Below are positions 24,392-35,687 of a stretch of DNA of 64,000 nucleotides, in pieces. Within the stretch, counting starts at the first letter, position 1. The number at the start of each line of letters is the position of its first letter. Source of the stretch: Phragmites australis (Eukaryota; Streptophyta; Magnoliopsida; Poales; Poaceae); contig NC_084931.1 of NCBI RefSeq assembly GCF_958298935.1, forward strand, positions 12,365,334 through 12,429,333. Reading direction: 5' to 3'. A program made the position numbers and the translations under genes. The notes beneath the pieces are model-generated. The model saw only the letters and a program-made list of their open reading frames with translations. It made no database searches and was not told where the DNA came from.

Positions 24392-26005
24392 GGTACTTAA
24401 TTGACCACTAGATTATTGCTGCCTAGAAAAAACTGACAATAAAGATTAACAAAGTTAGGATCAAGTGTAATATATTCTTTTCTCAACAGAGGAAAGAAAA
24501 GGAATAAGGTTAGGCACAGGGTAGTATATTCTGAGTAGCAACTAAATTTTCAATTATTATATGTCTCATTCAGGGGCTTATAGAGACCTGCCTAGCTTAC
24601 CAAGCTATATGCAATATACTTTGTATATTATGGGTATACGAGGGGACATAGGGAGTAGAAAGTTGAAATATCAAGTTTTCAATTCATAGGCATAAAAATT
24701 TCTTTTATATTACTCATATGCTCAATTTCAAGCTCATATGCTCGATTTTTCATATGCTCATAGAGGATATACCAAAATTTTTGGAAGCTAAGTTAAGTGC
24801 AAAGGGTAGGTTTTATTCTAACCACTTTACTAAAAAAAATAGGGATTGCATAAGCACGCATAGGATAGGGATGCTAAAAGGATGACATGCTAGATGAGAG
24901 CATATATGCATGCTAAGGACAGTCAATGACTTGTCGCATCGGGAATTGAGTTCTACCTACTTCTAACTAATTGTAAAAGAATGTTGCTAAATTATTTGAA
25001 CCCAAGACATCACACACTTAGATGTTGCCATTTTAACTAAAAGTACACTCAAGTAGCTCATGATATTTCCATATCCATTCTAAGGCTGGAATCTGGACAA
25101 GAATACATGCACAAGCAAACAAAACATGCATGATTTTTTTTGCTTCGCATTTGTGTAATGTTGAAATGCAATGTACAAACAAAACATGTTTTGAACATAA
25201 GCTATTAATTCATCTCTATTTTTACAAAAAAACTCGTATAATTAATTATCTTATTCAAATATATGTGTTTTTTTGTATGATATAAATGTACTAAACGTAC
25301 ATGATATATCATTTATGTTAGACTATATATCAATTTCAATAGCCATATACATAGTTTTAATTTGTTGCAATTATGCATGTGGAGATTGAAATGGTCCCTC
25401 CAAGTGGAGCAAAAAAAAGGTCAATTAGAAGGGACACCATGCACAATAGCATTGTAGACTGACAACTCCTAGTTCTTTATCAATATTGTAATGACCTAAA
25501 TTTACCTTCAACTCTCAAGTAACATGCATTATAGTAAATCGTTTGCAACAAGTACATATGAATAATCACACTTGGGGGTGGAAAAGGAAAGCTCTTTTAA
25601 TTTATGTCACAAACTACTATCATTAAACATATCCTCCTTGTAAAGGTAAAGGAAAGAAACTACAAAAACAAACCGGAAACATTGTAGTGAGTTGACATGT
25701 CGTTATGTCGATCTTTCTTTGTACATAACTACAAGTGGATCACCAAACCGTGCCACCTTTTGTCCTATGAACAAACCAACTTCACATCTATGAAGCAACA
25801 ACCAGTTTTCCAACCATCACCCACTATCATTTTTCAACCCTTCAAGTAGTGTTGTGAAAAAAACATGACTGCCATGGCTTTCATGGTGAAGATACATATC
25901 AATAGATAATAACAACTTATATGAAATTGCATTAGAAGACATCTAAAACCAAGTGCTAATTGAGCAGTGAGCAATTCGTTCCCAACTATGCAAACAAAAC
26001 TGTCA
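24392..26005. other. CACTA interior, AT-rich non-coding
   Basis: The stretch upstream of the second gene shows no coding block. It probably contains the 5' untranslated region or an intron of that gene. Confidence 0.5.
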
Positions 26006-26009
26006 AAAT

Positions 26010-26580
26010 ATTAGCGACACGATGGCTAGGCATCACCTAGAGCATGGTGGCACGATGGACGGAAAGGACCACGGCTCGGTCAGAGCACCAGCTATGATGG
26101 CTCAGCTGGGCATAAAAGGAGATGGCTACTCACAATTATGGTTTGTTGGCGACGAGGTGGACGTGGTCCCTCGGACTTTGGAAGAGGTCGTCGCCGCGGG
26201 TGATGATGGCAGCTGGGCTCATCGGTGCGGACTCCTGCTCCTCTAAGGTGGTGCCGGTGATGGGATGAAGAAGGTGCGTGAGCGACTGGGAGGCTCCTCC
26301 TCGGTAGTCCTTAGCGTCAGCATCGGGGCGGTGGTGGCTTTGGCGGCTCCTCCTCAGCGAAGACGGCGGTAGTGCGGTGCGGTCCCTCTCCGTGGGTTAC
26401 GAGGCACGGGGTGGCCCCACCTCGTCAAGGGTGACGGTGTCACATGGTGGCCCTCCTCGTCGGAGAGGGAGAACGCACGGCGATGAACGTTGATGAAACG
26501 GATCCGGAGGCAGAGGGCGCGACGGAGGGAGGGAGAGGGCGCGGTTAATTTCGGCAGCCTGACGGGGCGGGCAAATTTTG
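26010..26580 (-). promoter_or_regulatory. GC-rich island, probable promoter/first exon of the second CACTA gene
   Basis: A sharp switch to GC-rich sequence occurs inside an AT-rich element. On the minus strand CCCTCTCCCTCCCTCCGTCGCGCC-like CT/GC tracts (26485-26550) resemble a transcription start region. A + strand open frame at 26022-26246 has no recognisable domain. The location about 1.6-2.2 kb upstream of the likely ATG (24391) fits a leader exon followed by a long intron. Confidence 0.4.
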
Positions 26581-26619
26581 TTAATAGGCTAGGGTTCTTG
26601 GGGCCTTGCGCAGGATATA

Positions 26620-26720
26620 TGCATAGAATGCATTTTCACAGGCGATTCACCTAAGGAACCACCTGTGGAAATGCATTTCCACAGGCGGTTGCTTAGGCCA
26701 ACCGCCTATGCAAACGTATC
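26620..26720. repeat. Internal copy of the CACTA subterminal repeats
   Basis: Four units in alternating directions (TTTTCACAGGCGATTCACC, GGAACCACCTGTGGAAATGC, ATTTCCACAGGCGGTTGC, GGCCAACCGCCTATGC) match the units at the element ends (30860-31090). They lie just upstream of the GC-rich island rather than at a terminus, and no CACTA terminus is seen beside them. Confidence 0.7.
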
Positions 26721-26800
26721 TGTGCCGATTTTTACCTACAACTGACACTAATTTTTTTTTGAGAAATATTCTTCTATTTCATATTATGTTTCTTAGTTAA

Positions 26801-26912
26801 TACATGCCCTGAATATAAATTAAAGCATATTTTTAATCCATACATGCCCTGAATATAAATTAAAGCATATTCTTATATCATGCATACAAGTCCTCGATAT
26901 AAATTAAAGCTT
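26801..26912. repeat. ~40-bp tandem repeat, 3 copies
   Basis: TACATGCCCTGAATATAAAT plus TAAAGCATAT begins at 26801 and 26841. A third diverged copy (TACAAGTCCTCGATATAAAT) starts at about 26885. Confidence 0.85.
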
Positions 26913-27089
26913 ATCCTAAATTTATACAAATTTCTAGTTCTATCATATTGGAAAATAATTTTCATAACATGGCACTATTTGCCTTGAACTGTTTTCCCTA
27001 CACCATCAAGGCGAGGGCGTTATAGATCTATCGAGGGTTGCTTTTACAAGTTTGATCTTTTTTGGATCTCCGAAAGGTGGCATGCTGTC

Positions 27090-30000
27090 GAACTAATTAG
27101 ATTCTTTGTTTTCCGACAAAAACTACGTGCTTCTTTTCATTTGCGGGGTCAATTATATAGAAAACATGTGCAACGTGCTCAGCGAGTACCCATGAGTCAT
27201 CTTTGTGGCCCACAATGCCGAGGTCAACAGTTGTGAACCCGTATGTCACACCATTTGGGTTGATCCATTTGCACCGAAAGACGGGGATCTGCAGATTCAC
27301 TCTATAGTCAAGTTCCCAGATTACATCTATGAACCCATAGTAGGTGATTTTTTCCCCTATTGTGTCATTGGCTTTTATCCGAATGCCGTTGTTTTGGGCC
27401 ATGCTCTTCTTGTCCTTTGCTTTGGTATAAAACGTATGTCCATTATTGTGATACGCTTGCCATGATGTAACTAAACTTTTTGGGTCACATGCAAACATTT
27501 TTACATTTTTTTATCTACGGATTCACCGTCTGGAAGGTTTTGGTTCTTGAACCATGTGGTGAAGCGACGATTGTGCTCTTTCAAGATCCAATCATATGAG
27601 TGGCCTTGAAAGCTCATTTAGGTGTTGCTCAACGTATGGCGCCACTATCTGGAGCTGCCACAAGATGGTGAAATATGCTTCTTCCACTGCTTTGTAATCA
27701 TGATGGAAGAATCTTTTCTTTCCTTTAGTCCTTCTCCTAGACAACCTAACCTCATGTCGAGATACAGGTACAATAATCGGTTTAAGCATCTTTTATGTAA
27801 TCAATGCAACACTCAACGACTACCTCAGTACTGGAGCCCTCGATCATGGAACCCTCTGGGTAAGCATGATTTCATACATAGCCCTTGAGAATGGCCATGT
27901 ACTGCTCAAACGCATACATAATGTAAGAATACAGGGCCCAATGCAATTATCTCATTCATGATGTGAATCAAGAGGTGTACCATGATATCGAAAAAGGATG
28001 GAGGGAAGCACATCTCAAGTTAGCACAAAGTCTCTACCAAGTAACTATGTAGAACACCCAGTTTTTCAGCATTAATCACCTTCTGAGCAATTGTGTTAAA
28101 GAAGTGACACAACCATGTGATGACCACCTTTATGTATCCTGGCTTGATACCCCTGATTGCAATAGGGAGCATCTACGTCATCATCACATGACAATCGTGA
28201 GACTTCATGCCGATTAACTTCAAATCTTTCATCGAGACTAGTTTCTTGATATTGGATGAGTAACCGGTCGGGACTCTCACCTCATGTAAGCACTTGCACA
28301 ATGCCTCTTTCTCCTCATGTGTTAGAGAGTAGCTAGCCGGGGGAAGATAATGTTTCCCATTTGGTCTATCTTTGTGGTGTAGCTCTGGCCTGATTTTAAA
28401 ATTTATTAAGTCCTTATGTGACTTGATTTCATCCTTTGTCTTGCCCGGTATGTCCAATAAGAGGCTAAGGATGCTATCACATACATTCTTCTCAACGTGC
28501 ATGAGATCGATGCTATGGCGAACGTCCAAGTCCTTCCAGTAGGGCAAATACTTAAAGAAAATCGGCATCTTCTTCCATAGCATGCCGGTCAGCGTCTCAC
28601 TTTTCTTCCTCTTTTTACCCTTCGATGGCTTCCCAAAAACAACCTTGACGCTCTTGACCATTTCAAACACTAGTGCCCTGCTATGAGGTTTTGGGCCAGT
28701 ACCTTGCTCAATCGTGTTGCCAAAATATTTCTTCATCTTGCGGTATCTGTGAGTTTTGAGTAAGAACCGTCGATGTCACGTGTACACTACCTTCTGTGAG
28801 TACGTAAGGTACATAGACGCGGTTTCATCCAAGCATACTACACATCCTTGCTTCCCTTTAACCTGTCCCAATAAGGCACAAAGGGTGGGATAATCATTGA
28901 TGGTAACAAAAATCATGGCTTTTAGCGTGAAGTACTGTCGTCGGAACTCATCCTACACCCGGACCCCATCATTCCACAGTTTTACCATATCTTCCATCAA
29001 TGGTTCCAGAAACACATCTATGACATTGACAGGTTGTTTCGTTCCTTGGATAAGAATGGACAGCTTAAGGTACTTCTGGTTCATGCATAGCCATCGAGGA
29101 AGGTTGGAGATGGCCAGGACCATTATCCAAGTGCTATGTGAGGTGCTCATGTCACCGAAAGGATTCATTCCATCAGTACTCAACGAGAACCTTACATTCC
29201 TTGGTTCTTTAGTGAAATCTGGATACATGGCATCAAACTTTCTCCATTGGCTAGCATCAACGAGGTGTCAAAGCTTAGTTACATCCTTCTTGCGCTTATC
29301 GAAATGCCAACGCATTAGTTCAAAGTCCCTAGGGTTTGAGTACAAACACTGCAAGCAGGAGATCATTGGTAGGAACCACATCACCATTGCAGGACTTCTT
29401 CTCTTCTTCTCCACATTGGAAGAAGTGTCTTCTTCATCACGACCAGCATTACTCTTCTTCTTCTTCTTCTTCTTCTTCACGTTGGTGGAAGCATCTTCAT
29501 CCTCACAATCATCATTCCTCTTGTACCGACTCGCATTGCACATTGGGCATCTATCCAAGGTTTCATACGCTTTATGGTAGAGGATATAGTGGTTCAAACA
29601 CATGTGTATTTTTGCACATCCAATAACAATGGGTAGATAAGCTTCTTCACCTGATACGTGGTGGTGGGCAAGGAGTTAGGCTTCGAAAGCATGTTTGCCA
29701 AGAGACTCAACAGATCCGAGAAACTCTTGTCAGACCATCCATTGCTAGCCTTCAACCTTAGAAGTTCAAGCATCGGATGCAACACCGTAAACTCCTTATC
29801 ACAACCCTTTGACTCCTCATACAAAAGTTCCTTCAATGCATTTTGTAACACCTCAAAAGTTGAAATTATCTAAACCTCTTATGTCCCTTAAAACATGCGG
29901 TTCTGCATGGCATAAAACTTCCTCGAGATTGAAGTCAGTATGATCATCCATCATAACATCAGTGTCGCCTTCGACTCTATCATGATCACCATCCACTTGA

Positions 30001-30260
30001 TCAACAATGATGTCATCGTTTGGTTTGCATGTACGTTGTTCGCTATGATTGGACCAACATGTGTAATCCTTGATAAAACCTCCCAAGATCAAGTATGATT
30101 TGATTATGCTTGATTTGTTTCACAATTTTTGGTTCTTGCAGTCAGAACATGGACAATATGTTTCCTTTGTCGTATTAGTCAAAGCATCCTTCACGGTGGC
30201 TTCAATAAAAGTAGAGAGTCCTTTGATGTATATTTCTCCATGGTTTGGCGCATGGTACAT
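27090..30260 (-). pseudogene. CACTA TNP2-type transposase, decayed
   Basis: The likely start is at 30260 (MYHAPNHGEIYIKGLSTFIE), followed by CPCSDCKNQKL, the N-terminal transposase-associated zinc region. Then come ELLYEESKGCDKEFTVLHPM (29800s), LDRCPMCNASRYK (29530s), the core with MYPDFTKEPRNVRFSLSTDG (29230-29170), and a 28736-28173 block with LMHVEKNVCDSILSLLLDIP and LIGMKSHDCHVMMT. The C-terminal DUF4218/DUF4216-like parts include FEQYMAILKGYV (27900s) and IPVFRCKWINPNG (27290s). The protein cuts transposon ends in the nucleus. It is interrupted by many stops (for example TGG-to-TGA after QKL near 30155, and CGA-to-TGA after KGYV near 27887) and frameshifts. A CTT run at 29452-29478 encodes a poly-Lys stretch. 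Introns may explain some gaps, but not all breaks. Confidence 0.85.
29452..29478. repeat. (CTT)n microsatellite inside the transposase gene
   Basis: About nine CTT units encode consecutive lysines on the minus strand. Confidence 0.9.
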
Positions 30261-30840
30261 CTATGCTCAAAATTAGATTAATTAATTAGAAAATTAGAGT
30301 AAAAAGATTGTTTAAAAAACTAGGGGAAAATAGGCTTGTTATGATTATAATATATCTACGCAATTGAATCTATATTGGCACAAATTTATGGCTCAAGATT
30401 ATGTGAATTCATTACTCTCTCTCACCCTCTCCTCTAGATCTAGATATAGATCTATCCAAAAAATTCCCATTCATGATAAAACCTCCTAGAGGCTAAAAAA
30501 TCAAATTCTAGCTATATTTTTGAAATATAATGCTAGAATCATGTGAATCTACACAATTGAATCTATATTGGCCATACATTTTAGCTAATTCGATGATCTA
30601 AATGGCTAGAACCATGAGCATCTCTAGATCACATCTACATCCTAATTAAGCCTTAAATTTAAATCTAAACTTCAAAAAGATGCTAGATGAGATACACTTA
30701 CCTTAGATGGCTCCTCCAAGTAATTCAAAAACAAAACCTTCCCCCTCTGTTTTCAAAATCCGCGGCCGCCTTTGAGCTCTACTGTTCGGACATAATGAGC
30801 TCTCTGTCTGAATAGAGCTCCATACTAGGATGCACTGTTT
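30261..30840. other. Upstream region of the CACTA transposase gene
   Basis: This AT-rich stretch lies between the right subterminal repeats and the first coding block. The repeated phrase ACAATTGAATCTATATTGGC at 30361-30377 and 30553-30569 is a short duplication. It is probably promoter, leader and first intron. Confidence 0.4.
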
Positions 30841-30849
30841 ATGGAGAGA

Positions 30850-31220
30850 TTATGACAGACGGTTTATACATAAGGAACAACCTATAGAAATGAAGCACTT
30901 TCACAGGCGGTTCCTTATATGAACCACCTGTGAGATCCATTTTCACAGGCGGTTCATATAAGGAACTATTTTTATAGGCGGTTCATATAAGGAACCGCCT
31001 GTGAAAATGCTTTATTTCTACAGGCGGTTCCTTATGTCAACTGCCTGTAGGAATATAGCTGTTTCCACAGGCAGTTCACATAAGGAACTACTTGTGGAAA
31101 TTAATTCCGGAAGTGGCCCAAAACCGCATGGGGCCAATACCTACTACTCAAGCAATTTGTCATATGACCTGCCCGTAAAAATGAAACCTAGGTGTCTCAA
31201 AAAAAGCTTTTGTAGTAGTG
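30850..31220. repeat. CACTA 5' subterminal repeats and terminus
   Basis: At least eight alternating copies of TTTCACAGGCGGTTCCTTAT / ATAAGGAACCGCCTGTG-like units occupy 30860-31095. The end (complement CACTACTACAAAAGCTTT) is at 31220. Confidence 0.85.
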
Positions 31221-31765
31221 AGTTTTCAGCAAAAACCACTTCTCCGTAAAATCCCATAAATTTCAGCTGTGCCAAACATTATCTATGAGTCAAGATTTGA
31301 CATGTCACCCTTCCACCTATCAACCCATCACACCGGCCAATATGGTCAAATCTCTGCACGGTTCTACCAAGCATACATTTTAGTCGCAATCAACAATAAG
31401 AGATCAATCTCTGACAACTGAAATAAGAATTTAGTTCATGCCAAGTTGTCTGAACCTTAGAATGAACCAACAACTCATTCAAGAACTACAGAATACAATG
31501 AAGAAAGAAAACTTATGAAACAATAACTTTTTAGATAATGGAATAACTTAAAAGTATCATAGCCTCTATATCTAACGTTGTATCTGGCCAATCATTATAA
31601 CAACCTTCTTGCTATGATATATAGACTCCGTCTACCACATAGTTTACTCACACACTTACATATTACAAAAGAAATACTATCATGTAGGCATCTACTACAT
31701 AGCGACAAAACACACATGCTGTAAGAGAGACAAAAAGGACCACAACAGTTCATCATGATTCTGAT
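31221..31765. other. Intergenic, nothing recognised
   Basis: This AT-rich sequence between the CACTA end and a LINE fragment shows no coding block, RNA gene or repeat. Confidence 0.5.
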
Positions 31766-31769
31766 CTAT

Positions 31770-32175
31770 TACTAAACCTCCACCCATGTTTTGCAAATAT
31801 TTCTATTATGGTGGTCTCCAAGAGTCGGCACACGGTACACATACTGTGGTGCACCTCCTTTTTCTGTAGTAATACCTAGAACCTCATTCTGTACGTACCC
31901 CTAAAGATAACCTGCATATAAGAGTGAATCTTTGCTTTATCAAAAACCACATCATTTCGGCTGAGACAAAGTGCCCAACAGAAGGCACGTATCCCAACCA
32001 AAATTTGTTTTTTTCATTTTCAAACCTATTCCATCTAGCATGTTCCACATGTTTGAAACATTAAGAGGATGTTTTAAACCAAATGTTATGTGAACCGTAC
32101 GCCAAATAAATTTTGCTAAATGGCAGTCAAAGAAGAGATTTTGTATTGTTTCATTTACATTTCAAAAGATAACTT
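31770..32175 (-). pseudogene. LINE (non-LTR retrotransposon) reverse-transcriptase C-terminus, fragment
   Basis: On the minus strand TIQNLFFDCHLAKFIWRTVH is the zf-RVT-like signature that follows the reverse transcriptase in plant LINEs. In another frame, the final block CRLLETTIIEIFAKHGWRF matches the usual C-terminal tail of the same proteins. Frameshifts and a stop after SQPK separate them. LINE remnants commonly keep only the 3' end because of incomplete reverse transcription. No poly-A tail or duplication was pinned down. Confidence 0.75.
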
Positions 32176-32243
32176 GGAAGTTCCAATAACGGCTTCACAA
32201 TATACTAGACGACCACAATACACAATGAGATGAATAAATAAAT

Positions 32244-33166
32244 CACTACTACAATACCGGCCTTATATGCTGGCCCATCACTGGCGATTCTTAATGGGCC
32301 AAGAACCAGCAATGATAGGGCATTATTGATGGTTCATAAGCTGCGTGGGAAGAATCAGCAAATGTGGTTTCTGAACCGGCAGTGATAAGGGTCATCACTA
32401 TCGGCTGATGGCTTCAGCCGATAGTGATGCCTAGCTCTATCATCACTGCCGCGTGAAGCCAACGATCAGCAGTGATAGCTTGACTATCACTATCGGCTTG
32501 TGGCTAGAGCTGGCAGTGATAGTTCATCATGTATCACCGCCAGTTCATGTTACAAACCGGTAGTGATAATGGATGATAGTTTATCTTAAAAAATTCTTAA
32601 CTTTTTCATAAGAAGCGGATGGGGACAAACTTTATATAAAAAGTGTAGCCTCGATGAGATCTACAATTTTGTAGTTGTAAACCTTTTCATTTGAAGTCAT
32701 TTAGATGTTCAAATAATTGTTTGAAGTTTCAAACAGAAGAGATCAATTGGATTATATATGCTATTATTATCACTAGTACTTCTGTGGTAGGATGGTAAGG
32801 ACGTATTGCGTGAGCTAAGAAATCTTGGATACGAGTTCTACAAACTGCACATGTCAATCGGAGAAAAATCGTATGAAAAAATGTGTCTTGTCGATCGGGG
32901 ACTGACTATCACTGGTAGTTGAAGCCTTCAACTAACAATGATAACTGACTATCACTGCCCGCTAAAGCCTTCAGCGACAAGGGAACTTCACCCATTTCAT
33001 TGACCTTCGAACCGCTCTTGCCGGTAGTGATAACCACCTCCACTACCAGTTCCTAGGCTGGCAGTGATAGTCGGGGACTATCACTCCTTGTTGCATACTG
33101 CCGGCTCCAAAACCGGCAGTGACGATGGTTGTAGAGCCGACATTGAGGGTACTTTCTGAAGTAGTG
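32244..33166. mobile_element. Non-autonomous CACTA element A, with 3-bp duplication
   Basis: It begins CACTACTACAATACCGGCC at 32244 and ends with the complement of CACTACTTCAGAAAG at 33166. AAT flanks both sides (32241-32243 and 33167-33169). Subterminal units of the ACCGGCAGTGATA type cluster at 32280-32570 and 32890-33130. The 923-bp interior is non-coding. Confidence 0.9.
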
Positions 33167-33179
33167 AATGATGCAAACA

Positions 33180-34173
33180 CACTACTACAAAACTATTTTT
33201 TGGGACACCCATGGTATCTTTCCACAGGCGGCTCATACGAAAAACCACTTGAGTAGGCCCTTGTGGTTTTGGGTCGCCTGTGAAAACAAATTTCCATAGA
33301 CGGCTACTTACAACAACCGATGATTACCACAGGCGGTTTCTTATGTGAACCGCTTATGTAAAATTTATTTCCAGAGGTGGTTCCTTATGTAAACCGCTTG
33401 TAAAAATGAGATGATTGCCATAAGAGGTTCCGTATATGAACCGCCTATGTAAATTATTATTTTTAGAGACAATTCCTTATGTGAGGCACCTCTGAAGTAG
33501 GATGATTTTTATAGGCGGTTACTTATGTGAACCACCTTTGGTAATGGATAACATCTTATTTTAAGAAATTCATAACTCTTTTATACGAAGTTGGATGAGG
33601 ACAAATTTTATATGAGAATTGTAGCCCATGACGAAATCTATAATTTTGTAGTTAATTTTTTTTCGTTTGATGTCATTTAGAAGTTCAAAAAATTGTTTGA
33701 AGTTTCAGAAAAAAGAGATTAAAAGGATTGCATATGCCATTAATATCACTAGTACTTTTATGGTGGGATAATAATGACGTATTGCACGAGCTAAGAGGTC
33801 CTGATTTCGAGTGCCACAAACCGCATGTGCACGTATTTCTTCCGTAAAACCACGTGACTTGTGACAACACAACCGTGCGCGGGGGGGGGGGGGTGCACCT
33901 GGTCGGCCCATGATTTTTTCAATTTTTTGGGGTAAAAAATGTCGACTCGGGGACCGATTACAAGAGGTAGTCCGCTTAAGGAATCACCTATGGAAACCAA
34001 TTACCACATGCAGTTTCTTAAGTGAACCACCTCTGATAATAGGTTTTCACAGACGGTTTCTTTTGAGCATGTGAAAATCATCTAATTCCACAAGCCTTCG
34101 ACCAGAGACGGATGGTTAAACGCCTGTGAAAATGTATTACCACTTTCCTATAAAAACTGTTTCTGTAGTAGTG
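33180..34173. mobile_element. Non-autonomous CACTA element B, with 3-bp duplication
   Basis: It begins CACTACTACAAAACTATTT at 33180 and ends with the complement of CACTACTACAGAAACAG at 34173. ACA flanks both sides (33177-33179 and 34174-34176). Subterminal units are of the CAGGCGGTTCCTTATG type, like those of the large CACTA at 7700-31220, suggesting that family could mobilise it. A 13-G run lies at 33881-33893. There is no coding capacity. Confidence 0.9.
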
Positions 34174-34560
34174 ACACAATGATACCCTGCTATGTGCGGA
34201 CTCCCTAAGTTTAAGAATAGAAGAAGCTCGTGATGTAGGAGAACGGTGGCAGCAAGGTGATCAAGAGCATCGTGACTGTGCTTGGTTAGGGCTGGTGCCT
34301 TTGGGTAGCTTGGAAGCATGGAAGTAGACAAAGGCGCGTCATCCTTGGATGGTAGGATGTCTAGTCCTCCAAATTAATCCTTTTCCCCAAAAAGTGATGT
34401 CAGCCAAACCCTAAGGAATAGAGTGGTTTCTCTACATCGAAACATCTTCGTTCCTTGATTCACTCGAAAACTCCAGAACATGTAACTTGAATGAGCTCCA
34501 AATCAGGACATTAGGGGTCTTCTCATGCTGCTGGATGATCCGATGGGATTATTTAGTGGG
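34174..34560. other. Intergenic, nothing recognised
   Basis: This is sequence between the CACTA pair and the hAT-like element. No coding block or repeat could be supported. Confidence 0.4.
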
Positions 34561-35687
34561 CAGGGTTCACAAAACCGTTTGAAGTTTGGAAACCGTTCGG
34601 CGGCAATTTTTTGAAGTTTGTGAATATCGTGAAATCCGCTTAAAATTCAGTGAGAATTTGCTTAAATTTAGTGATCAAATTTGTAAATTAATGGCAAAAA
34701 CCGACCGAATTGACGATTTGGTAACCGCTCGGTTTGAATCAAAAACTAACTGTATTTCGTTTGTGATCGAAAACCTCTCAAATTCCATCAAAAACCGCTC
34801 GAGTTGAAGAAAAACCAAAAAATAGCTCAATCTTGTAAATCAAGTGAAACAAATTTTGTTAGGTTCCTTGTAACATGATCTACATGTTAAAATCAAGTGA
34901 AACAAATTTTGTTAGGTTCCTTGTAACATGATCTACATGTTAAAAGTATTTATACTCATAAAAAAGTTGTTTATTTTCTGTGAGAAAATGTATTCGCCAA
35001 ACGTAGTTAAATGCATAGTTAATTATTTGCTAATCTAAAAATCATGAAACCAATTTGTTAGTCTTCTTACGTGATCCTCCAGTAGCCTTCATGAACTCAT
35101 TAAATATTTATTGTAACATGCATGATTGTGTAAATGTGTTGCAACTAGATTAATTCGTAACTAACCCAACATATCTTGAAAATTAGTTAAACCACTTTTA
35201 GTAGTTTACTTATACTATTCTTTATGTAGAAAAAATAATGGTAGACATGAAAAAGTTAATTATAGTGTTGTTTCTTAACATGTTCACTTTATGCTTGTGA
35301 ACTTTGTAGAAATGATGGATAAATGGAGTGAAACCAATTTTAAAGATCCTCTTAAGATACGTGCTACATAAAAAAAATTGGTTTTGCATGTTAAGCTTTT
35401 CCTTAACGTGATGAGCCAAATCATCATGTTCATACGACCCATTTTAGCATTTTTCCTCAAACTTCCTATGCATGAAATATGATGCAAACGACATTATTTT
35501 TGAATTTTTTCATAGAGTTCTTATAATTGTCTCTAGTATTTTTAGAATTTTTTATTTTGTCCTTTTTAGTTTTTTTTTATTTTTTGAATTCAAATTCGAA
35601 AACCAGTCGATATCTAAATGCGGTGCAGACCAAATTGGCCGATATTCACGAATATCGAGTGGTTTTCAACAATTTTTTCAAACCCTA
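34561..35687. mobile_element. hAT-like non-autonomous element
   Basis: The left end CAGGGTTCACAAAACCGTTT and the right end (complement TAGGGTTTGAAAAAATTG) are related. Both ends contain GTGAATATCG about 60 bp inside in inverted orientation (about 34619 and 35650). Flanks TTAGTGGG and TCGATGGG match at 5 of 8 positions, compatible with a decayed 8-bp hAT duplication. The interior is AT-rich and non-coding. Moderately supported. Confidence 0.45.
34838..34943. repeat. Perfect 53-bp tandem duplication
   Basis: The 53-bp unit starting AATCAAGTGAAACAAATTTT occurs at 34838-34890 and again at 34891-34943 without a mismatch. Confidence 0.97.

Larger units (their letters stand above)
7700..31220 (-). 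mobile_element. CACTA (En/Spm-type) transposon, split by a gypsy insertion
   Basis: The left end CAATACTATAGAAACTATTT (7700) and the right end (complement CACTACTACAAAAGC, ending 31220) are diverged inverted termini. Clusters of a GGCGGTTCCTTA…TAAGGAACCGCC motif lie inside both ends. Flanks AAT and AGT may be a decayed 3-bp duplication. Two genes run on the minus strand in standard order: TNP2-type transposase (27090-30260), then an Ulp1-domain gene (24391 down to 8186). Removing the Tekay insertion leaves about 10.7 kb, normal for an autonomous CACTA. Both genes are broken, so the element is dead unless supplied in trans. The pairing of the two ends is an inference from layout. Confidence 0.7.

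Noticed and set aside
26022..26246. 74-codon + strand open frame in the GC-rich island
   Set aside because: It has no domain. The island is better explained as promoter or leader of the minus-strand CACTA gene.
28897..29580. 227-codon + strand open frame
   Set aside because: It is the reverse shadow of the TNP2-type transposase, with Ser and Phe runs arising from the CTT repeat.
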